DNA of 64,000 nt, from positions 41,281,562-41,345,561 of the forward strand of contig NC_041010.1 of NCBI RefSeq assembly GCF_004193775.1, written 5' to 3'. The notes under the pieces were generated by a model, which worked only from the letters and a program-made list of their open reading frames with translations, ran no database searches and was not told the DNA's origin. This document shows, piece after piece, positions 34,958 to 46,800 of this stretch (positions within the stretch are counted from its first letter, which is position 1; each line of letters opens with the position of its first letter). This stretch comes from Glycine soja. Taxonomy: Eukaryota > Streptophyta > Magnoliopsida > Fabales > Fabaceae. The translations under genes were made by a program, and so were the position numbers.

Positions 34958-37104
34958 TTTCTTTCACTTTCTTCTATCCTTCCTTGTTCTCTGGTACGGT
35001 GAAATTTCTTTTCTTTCTATCTGTGTTTGTTTTTCTCTCTCGCTTTCATTGCTCGGGTGAGGGATTTAAAAGGAGTGTAGTTAACCATGGTTAGCGTTAG
35101 TTTAACCGGGGTTAGTGACTGTTGGGGGAACCAAACGCCGCGTTTTGGGTAACGTTTCGGGTTTTGAGTGGGTTAGCGGCGTTTTTATGATTTGGTCCTT
35201 AATTGGGGCTGTGATTAACGGGAAAGCCATTGGTGACTTTTTTTTTTATTTAAAAAAAAAACAGAAAAGGTGAATGTGATTGTTGGGACTTGGGAGTGTT
35301 GTGTTGACACCTTCTTTCTAAGTCGTAAAAAGTAATGCAGACACAACGAGCGCATTTTCACATCTGAGATGGGACCACGAAGCAACCCAACAACTCAGGA
35401 CAGGGCCCACTCCCAACAAGATTATTACTTAATAATACACACTTACATTTCCACATTTTTTTATTTTTCTTTTATAAAAATCTACCAACTTTTTTTTATC
35501 TAAACATGTAAAAAAAACACTAAATTTAACAAATTGACAAGTAGAAAAAAATTACTTCAGCTGCCTTTTCCCTCAAAATTGATTAAATTAAATCGTACGC
35601 ACCTTTACACGTAATTAAAAACTATGACTTAACATAGTATATTGTTTTCATGAAAATCATTATTTATTTGTTAATTCACAAAGGATGATGATTTCGATTT
35701 TTTTATGCAATATTTTCAAATTTGAGTGGTGTTAATGAAACAAATAGGTGTCGAGGAAACTTTGACTTAGTACTAGTCTTCTTCCAATCTCATTTGAATT
35801 GATCAAGGTTTAAAATATATTTTTTGAATAAGGACAGTCTTGAATTAAAAAAAAAAAACCATTCATTTTTATGACAGGTTTAAAAAATATAAACATATTT
35901 AAAATGCAAGTTGTTACATTATAAAATATGGCAGCATAAAAGCATTTAAAAGCACACGGAGTCCTCTAAGGTCAAAAAGTTAATACGAAAATTCTTATTA
36001 GTGAAAGTATATATATATTCCTATATATGACATTCAATATAGTACGCCACATCTCCAAAATGGTCAAAGGCATTGAATAACCGAGTCCCTCAAATCTCAA
36101 TTGTTTGGTTGAGCGTGTCTACGACTAGGTGCACGTGCAAAGACAACAACAAACGGGGCCATGAAGGAGCAATATTTTAATTATTGTTAACAACATTCTT
36201 ACTTTTGCGTTATTAAAAAATATTGTCACCAATAATGTCAATAATTACAATCGTATACGTAAGACAAGGCAAAATTTTCAAACCCAGCCGTATATATTAT
36301 GTAATTCAAACGTAATACTAGAAGTCTATATATTAGTGGTGTACAGAAATATAGTATTTATAGATGGAAAATGCATGAAAAGATTTGTAATTTTGCCCCC
36401 ACATAGTAGTGATGGGAATTAATTGTCAACATGGAAGCTTTTTGTTGTGCCTATTTTTCGACAAGGATTTTCTTTAATGTTTTGTTGGGTGGTCTTTTCA
36501 GAGGGACGCTTGCGGTAAACGGTTTAATAGTTTAGATTTGCCTGCTTTATTAATAGATCTTGCTACTTGCGAGTTGTAAGCATGTCCCACTCCCTACCTT
36601 TCAAAGTACACTAAATCGCATCTAGGTTCTAGCGGTACTTGTGGAGGACCAATTTGTTTAACGCGTGTAAAAATAAAACTGAAATTAACATGCTAAACTT
36701 GAACTAAGCACAATCAATACATTTCTACGGATTATATTGTGGACAGAAATTCTAGGCCTTTAGTCCAATGAGATTGACACGCCTCAACCTGTCAAAAGCA
36801 ATACGATATGGGATTGGCACGTGTTTAAAAATGGGTTAAATTTGTATATGATTCTTAAATGTTCTGGAAAATTCACTTTCAGCATTTAAATATTTTTTTT
36901 TTTAGTATTTTGGACACTATATTTTTCTCCTCTTAACAATTTTGGGTCCTTGGAATCAAGTATCATCGTTCCTTAAGTGATGATGTATGATGAACAATCA
37001 CTTTAACATGTTTCTTGAGGAGTTTTGGAAATCAATTTGATTTAATTCTATGATATTGTTATTCAGAACACACAATATTTTCTTCCCAGTTTGACACAAA
37101 TTTG
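34958..37104. other. Promoter side of the OCTOPUS-like gene and intergenic DNA
   Basis: The stretch 35080-35210 has repeated GGTTAG/AACCGG motifs and the palindrome taaccatggtta. The rest is AT-rich. No gene was recognised. Confidence 0.4.
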
Positions 37105-37400
37105 TATACGTAGGGAAATTAAGAACTAAGCACGATCATGTTGAAATTAGCATAAGCGTGCTTCATCTTGCAAGGCCAAAATCATTGAGACCAAGCATTT
37201 CCATGTTAACTTCAGCACACCATTGTGCCCTAGAGCATGGTTGTGCTAATGCTTATCTTTGAGGTTTCCAATTTGAACAATGGAGCATAGTTGTGCTTAA
37301 CTTTCAAAAGTTCTGTTCCGTATCTGCAATACATTGTTTCTTTGCGTCCTAAATATAAATAGAAAAGGGGGAAGCAACGGTTGGGGGCGTCTTTTGTTTG
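37105..37400 (+). repeat. LTR-like relic
   Basis: Repeated agcacga.c.tg and gtgctaa-type motifs precede a promoter-like aaatataaatagaaaagggg at about 37350-37370. This order (short GC repeats, then TATAAATAG and a purine-rich run) is usual in legume gypsy LTRs. No partner LTR or coding region is adjacent. Confidence 0.35.
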
Positions 37401-40400
37401 TGGAAAATGAAAGCTTTTTGTGCGAAACAGCAGCAACGAGAATGATTTGGAAGAGCAAGGAAGGGCGTAAGGAGCGAGATCAGAAGCTTATGCCTATACA
37501 TTATTTTCTCCCCTTTTCTGTTTTTTTTTTTTTTTATCAATTTGGCTGTAAATTTGTGCTTCCCTATTTTGATGTCTAGCTAACTTACATAGTTAGGGTT
37601 ACAATGTAAATTGAACCCGCAAAACCTCGATTTCTTATTTGTATTGAATTACTGTTTTATTAATCAACTTTTTTAAAGCCAAAAGAAGGAGAATCTATCA
37701 AGGGAGATGATTTCTGACATCATAACTATAACTATGTTGGTACCCAAAAATCAACTCCCTCAAAAGCAGTCTCCCAAAAATACTGCATTTTTTTTAGTCA
37801 AATGGATTATCCATTTATTTTAATTCTTGCCTAGAAATGATCACTATAAGCATGTATGATTCAATAAAATTGCCAGTGTTTGTACAGTAGTTAGTTGGCA
37901 GCCAACGTGGCACATCACCGTTAGCATTGGTCCAATAATAAAATAATTAAAGTTCAAGTTTTAGGTCACCACTAAAAAAATAATTTGCTATATATAAAAC
38001 AAAAAAATCTCGTATGTTAAAAAAAACAAAGTCTTATATATTAATAAAAAAATCCTAATATAGAGCTCTCATTTAAAATAATAAAATTTTTCTTGAAATT
38101 TATTTTGGATGTTACTCGCCATAGGATCGGTCTTAATCATCGCTTAACAAATATACTTAATGGGAAGAATTAAAAAAAATAGAAAATAAAATTAATTTGA
38201 GAGACCATGATCGATAAAAAATTATTGAAGTTCAAAAGTAAATTATATATAAAAAAAAACGTAACATTAAGACTATAACTTTTTATAGTGTCAATAAATA
38301 AAGAATATAAATAATTATATACACCGTCCGGTATAATATCAAAATTTTAATCTTTTAAGTTCATTCTGCTCCTTTAAAAACTCTGTATGGCCGGCAAAAT
38401 ACAATTGCATGGTGTCAATAACAATTAACAAATATATTATTTCGGTTGGCAAAAAAAGGTTATATCAGAGGACTGAAGTGTTAGCTCTTGTTGAAAAATC
38501 AAGATCTAAAATAGTTATTGAAGCTTTTAAAAAGCCTATAAAAAATAGCTTTTGAAAAAGGTCGAAATTAATGATGCAAAGCGGAGAAGAAAATACAAAA
38601 CAAATATAAGAATTCAGGACTCGATTCAAATGAATTTTTAAATTAATGATTGATTTCATGAAAGTGAAACCCATCAGTATAACATTGACATTTAATCCGG
38701 AGTTCTATAAAAAATACTAAAATTGTTACTAGAAATTGACCTTGTAAAACCGCCGGCAAATTATCAATCTTTCTTAGACATTTATTTCTCGTCTCATATT
38801 AGTTAATCTTTAAATTAAGTAACGTGTATTTTTTAATAAAATGTTAACTACAGAAATTATTATAATAATTAGCAAAGATAACATAAAAAAAATATTGTGT
38901 GAAAGAAAGAATAAGCGGTTTGAAATAATTTTTACCTTACAAGTTATGAACTATTAATAGAAATTGTTTACTAAATATTTTAGACTAGTTAAACAAGGTC
39001 CTGATATCGTTTTGATAGTTGAATTGGCTTGAGAGAAAGAATTCCCAAATTAATATCTATAATTAACTTTGTATATCAATGTAATTGTCAACGCCGCAGA
39101 TCCTGCTATATCTATGGTTTGTCCTCCACAATAATTACCCCCCCAATCCTGTTAAATGGTCAACTTGTTCTAGATGGAAAATAAACCTTCTTTTGTCTTA
39201 GTTAAATGTAAAACCAAAGGATTCTGTGGACACTTCATTGACACAAAATATGAATGCATGGGAGATATTTGAATTATTCAAAATAGACACAAGATTCATC
39301 CAATAACTTGCGCACATGCACTCATAGATACACAAATGAATGGAAGACTCACTTTCATTATATCAAATATAAATGAAAATTATTTTTAAACAGTTCGATA
39401 ACGTTTTGTCAAATATATTTATTTCCAAACCGTGTATATATATATATATATATTAAATGTGGTGGCACTATTGCAAGTTAGAATTCTCAAATAAATTATT
39501 TCATTAAATGTGACTGTTAAAGTTTTCAAAATAAATAAATAAATTTTGAATCTTATAATTAACCATTCAATTTCAAAGGTTTGACAATGGATTAAAAGGT
39601 CCGAGTATTGACATTTTGTTCTTCATTGGAGTGAAATCCGATTGGTATCATCACACCAATGAACAATTCCAAAGATATGTAAGAATATTATACTTAGCAG
39701 TTAAACTTTCATGAAAATTTTATTATATAATTTCAAATTTAATTCATCAACATACTTGATTCGATCGTTGCATGTTATATTATAAATAATCAATAAAATC
39801 TATGTCAGTTAGTTACACATATAATGCATTAATATTATAAATTATTTAATATATATCTTTAATTCATACGGATAAAAAATATTATATTATAAATAAACCG
39901 TCCATTTTATAAGACAAGTTCGATCCGAACCATGCACAGCCTAAATATCCGATGCTTCGAGTCAGTTCTGAGTGCATTATGCATGTTTGGGTAATCCATT
40001 CATTCAACGTTTGTACACTAAAATAGGCAATTGGTATACACAATGTTGATTTTGCAGTTTACTTCACCACCCAACTACTCACTTATAATGCTAAGATGAC
40101 TATCCGAAGCTTTGTTCATCATTTGAAAATGCGTGCATAGGTACCCTACATGTCATTGATTGTTTTTCATCTGCTTCTGACAAACAATTCAAGAATTTCC
40201 ATACTTTCATTATTACTAAGATTAGATATTGCACGTGATCAGACTAAAACAACCCAAAACATATTTATTGTAAGCAAAAGTTTATGTACAGCATCAAGGA
40301 CTTTTTGGTGTCTTCTTTTAAACCAAAATAGGCTTTCACTTGGAATCTTATTATTATTTTTTGTACAACCACGGCAATGAGGTTTACTTGCAATCTTGTT

Positions 40401-41710
40401 TTCATCCAGCAAATTTAGTAACAATCTAATTTACAGTTTAGTGGAATTATTTTTTATGGAATTGATTTGAAGTATTGAATATAATTGGGATGTATGGTGT
40501 CTAATATTAACCTGAACCATGTATATCTACATTGAAATACATGTTTTTTCATAAAACAATGCATAATTTGATTTTATAACTTTAAAACAAGCAAAATATT
40601 AGTCGTTTATGTTTTTATTAGTTATTTTCTTCCAGCCACAATTTTTATTTTCTGGAATGTTGGTGCTTGGAAAAGACGAAAGTCCACCAAAGTATTCAAG
40701 CCTTCCAGGAATGTCATAACATTTTTTTAATTATTATTATCTGTTCTAATTAGCCAAATTAAGTTAATTTATTATTTTATGTTTAGCCTTTTTTTCACGA
40801 TTTATGTGCAATAGTGTTTATTATCCTTATGCTATTTTTTTTTTCAATCTTCCTATTTGTCTGTACGTGACCAATCAAAGGCATATGAAGTGTGCCTGAA
40901 CCTTTTCACCTGCAGAAATGAAAATCGTGGCACAATAGATTTCAACTTTTAGCACTAGTCACCTAACCTATTTAAGTGGGCTTAAGTAATCATTTGATTG
41001 GGCCAGCAGTTAGGCTTAAGTAGAGAGAAAATTGGGAACTACTATTTCCACTACCAACCTTGGGGAATTCCTCTTTTGCCCACTCACTAAATCCCCACAC
41101 CACTTACCTACTCCTCAGATCCAAAATCATCTCCTCCACCCCAGCCCAGATCTAGAACACAGGTGCTGCCACTCTACCCCATGTCACCAGACCGGGTTAA
41201 TACCTCCCCTATGCCACCCACCCCCTATGACCCCACCAAACCCAGATCCAAAATAGATCTAAGTGTTTGTAATGTTTTGTTATTGTGGGTGTTTGTGTTG
41301 TTTGCAAGGGTAGGAGAAGGGAAAGAGGAAGAGTGTGGGGATTTTTGGCTAAAACAAAATTACATTTCCATTTTTTTAAAATAAAGAAATAATAACAGAA
41401 ACACATTTTTGTTTCATAAATTTTAAAATGTGCAACAGAAACATGTTTTTACTACATAAATGGGGTAAAAAAATTAAAACACAATTCTATTGTGCAAGTA
41501 TATAATGAAATCATGTTTCTATTGAGTTTTGATTTTTTCATCCCTATTTACATGATGGAAATACATTTTTGTTGTGTTTGCATCCAAAGGACAATTTGGA
41601 AATATAGCTAAAAGACACTCACGTTCATAGTACTAATAGCAAAAGTGATAGTGTCAATAACAATATCAGCAAAAATTTGCTAGTTTTCCTAGCTAAGAAC
41701 CTATGCTACT
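37401..41710. other. Gene-poor stretch
   Basis: AT-rich with no gene recognised. A (TA)n microsatellite is at about 39431-39452. A pocket at 41030-41260 is C-rich on the + strand and gives short open frames, but the peptides are Pro/His-rich and look like chance. Repeated acagaaacatgttt-type motifs at 41390-41580 suggest an old repeat. Confidence 0.35.
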
Positions 41711-42063
41711 GGGCTTTCAAGATCCTCTTATAAGACTTATAGGTCAATTAATGCTAGTATTGTTCTTATGGGAAATGACATGTTTTGAAAGATCATTGAC
41801 ATTAGAACAATCCAAATGGAGATGCATGATGAAATTGTGAGAACTTTGACTAATGTTCGACATATACCTGACTTAAAGAAAAATCTCATTTTTTGGATGC
41901 TCTAAATTCTCAAAGTTGTATGTATTATACTAAAGATGGAGTTTTAAAAGTCTCCAAAGGTTCTGTTATTTTTATTTAAGGAAAAATGGTAAATGATCTT
42001 TACCTTCTCATTATTAAGTTTTAGACACTACTTGTTTATGACGTGTCTGAGGATTCAAGAGCA
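41711..42063 (+). pseudogene. Ty1/copia gag-pol fragment (pre-integrase region)
   Basis: The translation reads TYRSINASIVLMGND, then after a TGA (41786-41788) IDIRTIQMEMHDEIV, RTLTNVRHIPDLKKNLI. A frameshift follows, with LDALNSQS, GVLKVSKGSV, a stop and GKMVNDLYLL. This is the region between the protease and the gag pre-integrase domain of plant copia polyproteins. At least two stops and one frameshift make it dead. No LTRs were found next to it. Confidence 0.85.
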
Positions 42064-42991
42064 AAATAAAAAAAGTAAATAAAATGCGCTGTAACAAGTC
42101 ACACACTTTACATTAGACCAGCTTTACATATGCCTCCTTTGCTTAGTTCTCATTATTTGGCAGTTTCCTTACTATACCAGAGAGTGAAATGAGTCTGGCA
42201 CATGAGTTCTTACAATGTTAAAATAACCTACTTTTTAGGTATTTTTTAACAAGATAAAAGTTAATTTAGATTTACACGGTAGCGATATAAATTATAGATT
42301 TTTCTCTGAGCTTTCCAATAGCACAAAGGAACATCTCAAACCGATAAGTGTAACTCAAAATATGAGATTGTTCTATCATGGTTTTTAACATGAAAATGAG
42401 CTGTTGTCGCTAAATTTTTATTTTATTTACTTTAACAAAAGTGAGGGCTCACATTTCTCATTTCTATTTTATCACATATTTCAATTTAGAGGACACAAAT
42501 CAGGTTGTCTGGGTAAGGCCACAATTTTTGTGGCCCAGCCTAACCATATTGGACCAACAAATTATCCCTAATTAAAAATAAATAAATAAACAAAATTAAA
42601 TATGTTTAATATACAAATTTCTAAGAAACATTTTTAAATTTATAAAAAAAATGGCTTATAAGACTGGGTCAATATTTTACTAGCCCAATAGGCCCTATCT
42701 ACTTACCTAAAATAACCATGCCTTTTCGGGGGCAACTGCTAGGGGCATCCAGTATTTTTGTTGATACACCCAGTATAACATGTGAAATTTCGGTTTTGTC
42801 CTTTCGTAAGAGCCCAATACGGATTTCATATGAGGCTTATGGATTAGCAATTCGTAATGGGCCTACAGATTGTCGATCTGTATGAGACTTACACATTAAC
42901 AATCCATATTGGACCTATGGATTGTCAATTTGTGAGAGATCCATAAGATTTTTTTTTCAAAAATATAATTTACGAATTAATTTAAAATTAA

Positions 42992-43065
42992 TGGTCAAAG
43001 CAAAAATCAAACTTGTGACTTTTGCATTATTAACACAATGCTCTAACCAACTGAGCATATTGATC
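42992..43065 (-). pseudogene. tRNA-Ile(AAT)-like relic
   Basis: Minus strand: the D arm GCTCAGTTGGTTAGAGC is intact. The anticodon arm TTGTG-TTAATAA-TGCAA keeps pairing and carries anticodon AAT. The T arm ACAAG-TTTGATT-TTTGC keeps four of five pairs. The acceptor stem is largely lost. Compared with the plant tRNA-Ile(AAT) sequence I remember, nearly all changes are C to T or G to A. It lies inside the TIR element, so it was captured or inserted there. Not expected to be functional. Confidence 0.65.
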
Positions 43066-43278
43066 AATTGCGTTATAAAATAATTAATGTTGTTATATAT
43101 AATACTAAAATTTCTAATGTATATTTAATACACATGTAAATTTACATAATAAATTTTGTGATAATTAATTTTTTATCTAATAATTAATTTGTTTACATAT
43201 ATAAATTGTAAGTAAAAATTATAGGTTTAATAAAAATTTACATATGTAAAAAAAACCAAATTTATTTAATTATAAATT

Positions 43279-43462
43279 GTTATAATAAACATCTACATAC
43301 ATCATTCAATTAAATATCATATTTGTTTAATTTTTAATCATTGTAATAAACATCCAAATAAATTATTCAATTAAATATCAAATTTATTTAACTATTAATT
43401 ATTGTAATGAACATCTAAATACAACATCCAGTTAAATATCAAATTTGTTTAATTATCAAATT
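43279..43462. repeat. Three-copy tandem array, ~61 bp unit
   Basis: Units start near 43279, 43341 and 43402. Each has tgtaata.acatc.a.ata, then attcaattaaatatcaaattt.tttaa. The array lies in the interior of the TIR element at 42730-43828. Confidence 0.75.
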
Positions 43463-43837
43463 TTGTAAATAAATTAAATGTATAAAAAATTATAATTTTT
43501 TTAAAAAGTCAAAACATACGAATTGTCAATCTGTATATTTTGAATTTTTTTAATACACATCTCTTCTCCGACAATGAAAAACCGTCAAAATTCATCGTAT
43601 ATTCATAAACAACGCACGTGCACCACCAGCGACAACAAACACTCACAAAAGAATGCTAACGAAAACAAGTTACACTAAGAGAGTGCGATTTTACGGAAAA
43701 AAAAGGACACTGCAAAAATGAAAAAAATAATATACTATTTGTAACCAAAACTACTCATAAGGGCATTTTTAGTATTTTAAAAATTGTTGGATGTACCAAC
43801 AAAAATATTGGGTGCCCCAGCCAGTTTCCCTATTCGA

Positions 43838-46800
43838 GGCTACATTTTTAGAGCATCTTAGCTTTAATTATCTCCTAAAAAAAGATTTAATTATGGTTTG
43901 TTCGGGTCTACTAATCAAGTTTAGCTCACAATTTCCAATTCTATTGCTATTTATATCTTCTTTTTTTATTAGTTTTTTTTTCACATTTTAAAATTGTATT
44001 TCATTTAACAAAATTAATCCTTAAGATTTAAAATGCCATTTATTTTAATACTAGCATTGAAACCCATGCTCGGCATGGATTTTTAAAGAAAAAAACAGTA
44101 AAAGAATGAATAACAAATTGATCGAATAATTAAATAAAATAAATAAATAAATCTAAAAATGTGTCCAACTAACATGTGGAGGTGACCGAATAGTTTTAAT
44201 AATACTATTGATTAGACTTTAAAGAATTAAGCTTATTTTAATCCTTTTTTTATTATATTTTTTTGGTAATATTGACAACTACAGTGAAAGATGTTTTATA
44301 GTGTGTTAATTAAGGTGAGATTTTGTAAAGCAAAAGACTAAAGTGTCGATATTTACAATCTCAAAATTGAAATAAGAATTTACTTTATAAATTAGCCTCT
44401 ATTTTTCCATATAAAGTAATTGTTTGGTCTCTTCAATTGGATGCAATGAATCGTGTTACATTAATAGCAGTAACAGTTCAACTACTATAAAATCTATCGG
44501 GTCAAAAAGTCAAATAGTAAAAGACAAATTTGAACTCATCTATTCAAATTGCATCAATAGATTGACGTTGTAATATTCAATGACCGTCGGTTATTTTAAA
44601 TGTTAGTTATTTTAATTTTTGACTTTAAAGAATGTCTTTTATGCTAATCTTTTTGTACAATATTTGTCATAACTTCAACACTTGGTTGTAAGTGAGTTTT
44701 GTAGAACAAAAGCTATTTTTAAAATTACCTTATTAATGAATTTTTTTTTCCCAGTTATACATATAATTTTTAATTTCGTTCCTATATGTTAAATCTTATT
44801 AAATATGTATCTACATGTATAACGTTATCGATTTGATTTATGCCACCGTTAACCTCCTTATTCATTTTTAATTTAGTCTCCATACATATAAAACATTCTT
44901 AATTTAATTCATGTATATGGAGCACATTATTAATTTGATTTCTTACATTTAAGGATAGAATTAAGAATGCACTACGTGTTCAAATTAAGAATATGTTGCA
45001 GGTATAAAAATTAAATTACACTATATGTATATATGTATATGAACCAAATTTAAAATGTTTAAGAAAGTTAGCCATCATTGTATAACGTACGGTAGAGACT
45101 AAACTGCTAACATTTGTAGATATAAAAAGTTACAAACCAATTTAAAAGAACAAACTGAGAATCTGCAACACAGCACATCATGCAGGAACTAAATTATATG
45201 GTTAACTTTTTAGCTTAAAATAATTTTAAGAAAAAATAAAATCAAGCACACCCATAATACAATTTGGATTCAACATTTCTTTTTTCTGTACACGTACGCT
45301 AGGTAATAAGATTTATGTGATCGTATATCAGTAATAATGACAATAATGATAAAATCCAAAGAAAAGAGATCCACAGATTCATGGTAGGTCGGTAGCTAGG
45401 AAACGCACGTATATATATGGCAGCGGCAAGGATGGGTAATGGGTTCATTTCATAGCATTGGTATGGCACGTGACGCGAAACGTCCAAGTTTAAAGTGGTC
45501 AACGCACAAGTGTGAAAGAGGGTTGCAGTGTAGTCAATGGTGGTGTGCCTAGGAGAGTGTTGGATTTTTCCTTTTGAGCCAAACCAAAAGAAAGGGTAGG
45601 GTGTCACTGTCACTGCCATAGCCATAATAGAGACACTTGCAGTACCATATACCCAGTCAAATTCAACGCCATCTACTTTTACCTTCTTCCTTGCCTCTCA
45701 CATTAATCACTCTATAGGAATATTATATAATATATATGGTACCTTTCAGTATAAGAAGAAAACGCAATTTTATCTCAAAATATTTTAAAACAGTTAAGCA
45801 ATTTATATATTTAACTGTAGTATTTTTGCTTACCAAGTCAGATTTTATTATGGACCTACAATAATTGGCTTTATCACTTTTTTTTTCTTTTTTTTTGGTT
45901 TCCAAATATCTCGCTATAGGCGGTTTCAAGTTACAGTTGAATTAGACAAGGCCAGCATGCTATAACAAACGGAAGCAAAGGTGTGGATCTAATCCGACAA
46001 TGAAATTGAGCATCGAGTTCAATAATATAGCTACTTGTTATCAACGATACAGAAACATGCATTTGATATCCAATTAAATATTAAAAATAAGACAAAATAT
46101 AAATTAAATAAGATTACAGATTTTTTTCTAAAAAGAGAGATAAGAAAAAAATGCTACTAGTATATTTTAAAGGAAGAGTATATAACTCGATCTTAAAAAA
46201 CAATTTACCCTTAGAATAAGTGTATTTATATTTATTTTGTCTAGTAACATTTTGTGAATATTATTGCATTGCTGATTTTTATTTGATAGATCAAGTTTAC
46301 CAAATTTTATATAATTTAAAGATCAATTTAATGATTTTATTTTATGTAAAATAATATTTTTATACTATATTAAGTGAATATTGATTACTATATCATATAC
46401 TTACACATATTTAATTTATCTAAGATTACGTACAAAATGATAGATACTACTTGATTTAAAAATCAAATTTGTTAAACTTGAGTTTTATATATAAAAAAAT
46501 TAAGTAGAGTAAGTTAATAAATTTAGAGGCATACAAGTAAGGTTACAATAAGGTAGGTACTCTTATCAGGGTCAATTAAGGTACTCTATCTCACTTTTAG
46601 ATACAGTCACAAATTCTAATATAATATTAGATTAGTATATATAAGGGAAGGCTTGAAGTCCAAATAAAAAGAAAAGATTGGAAAAATTTGAGAAACCCAA
46701 AATAAGAAGTTAAGCCAAAAGAAGAATAAAAGGCTTTATAAAAAAAACACAAACCTAGACAATACATGAAAACAAAACCTACACTTTTGAGACCCAAACT

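Larger units (their letters stand above)
42730..43828. mobile_element. Second TIR element, about 1.1 kb, Mutator-type
   Basis: The left end gggcaactgctaggggcatcc and the reverse complement of the right end gaaactggctggggcaccc align, then both continue with agtatttttgttg / aatatttttgttg. The flanking 9-mers ccttttcgg (42721-42729) and cctattcga (43829-43837) agree at 7 of 9 positions, so they are likely an aged target duplication. The interior is non-coding. It contains sub-terminal cggattg/caatccg-type repeats (42815-42955), a tRNA relic and a 61 bp tandem array. Confidence 0.75.

Noticed and set aside
41032..41256. 74-codon Pro/His-rich ORF
   Set aside because: C-rich local composition explains it; no domain and no splice or promoter context.
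44740..45150. Possible further TIR element with gtccc/ttaatt motifs
   Set aside because: Reverse-complement matches were short and confined to AT-rich words.
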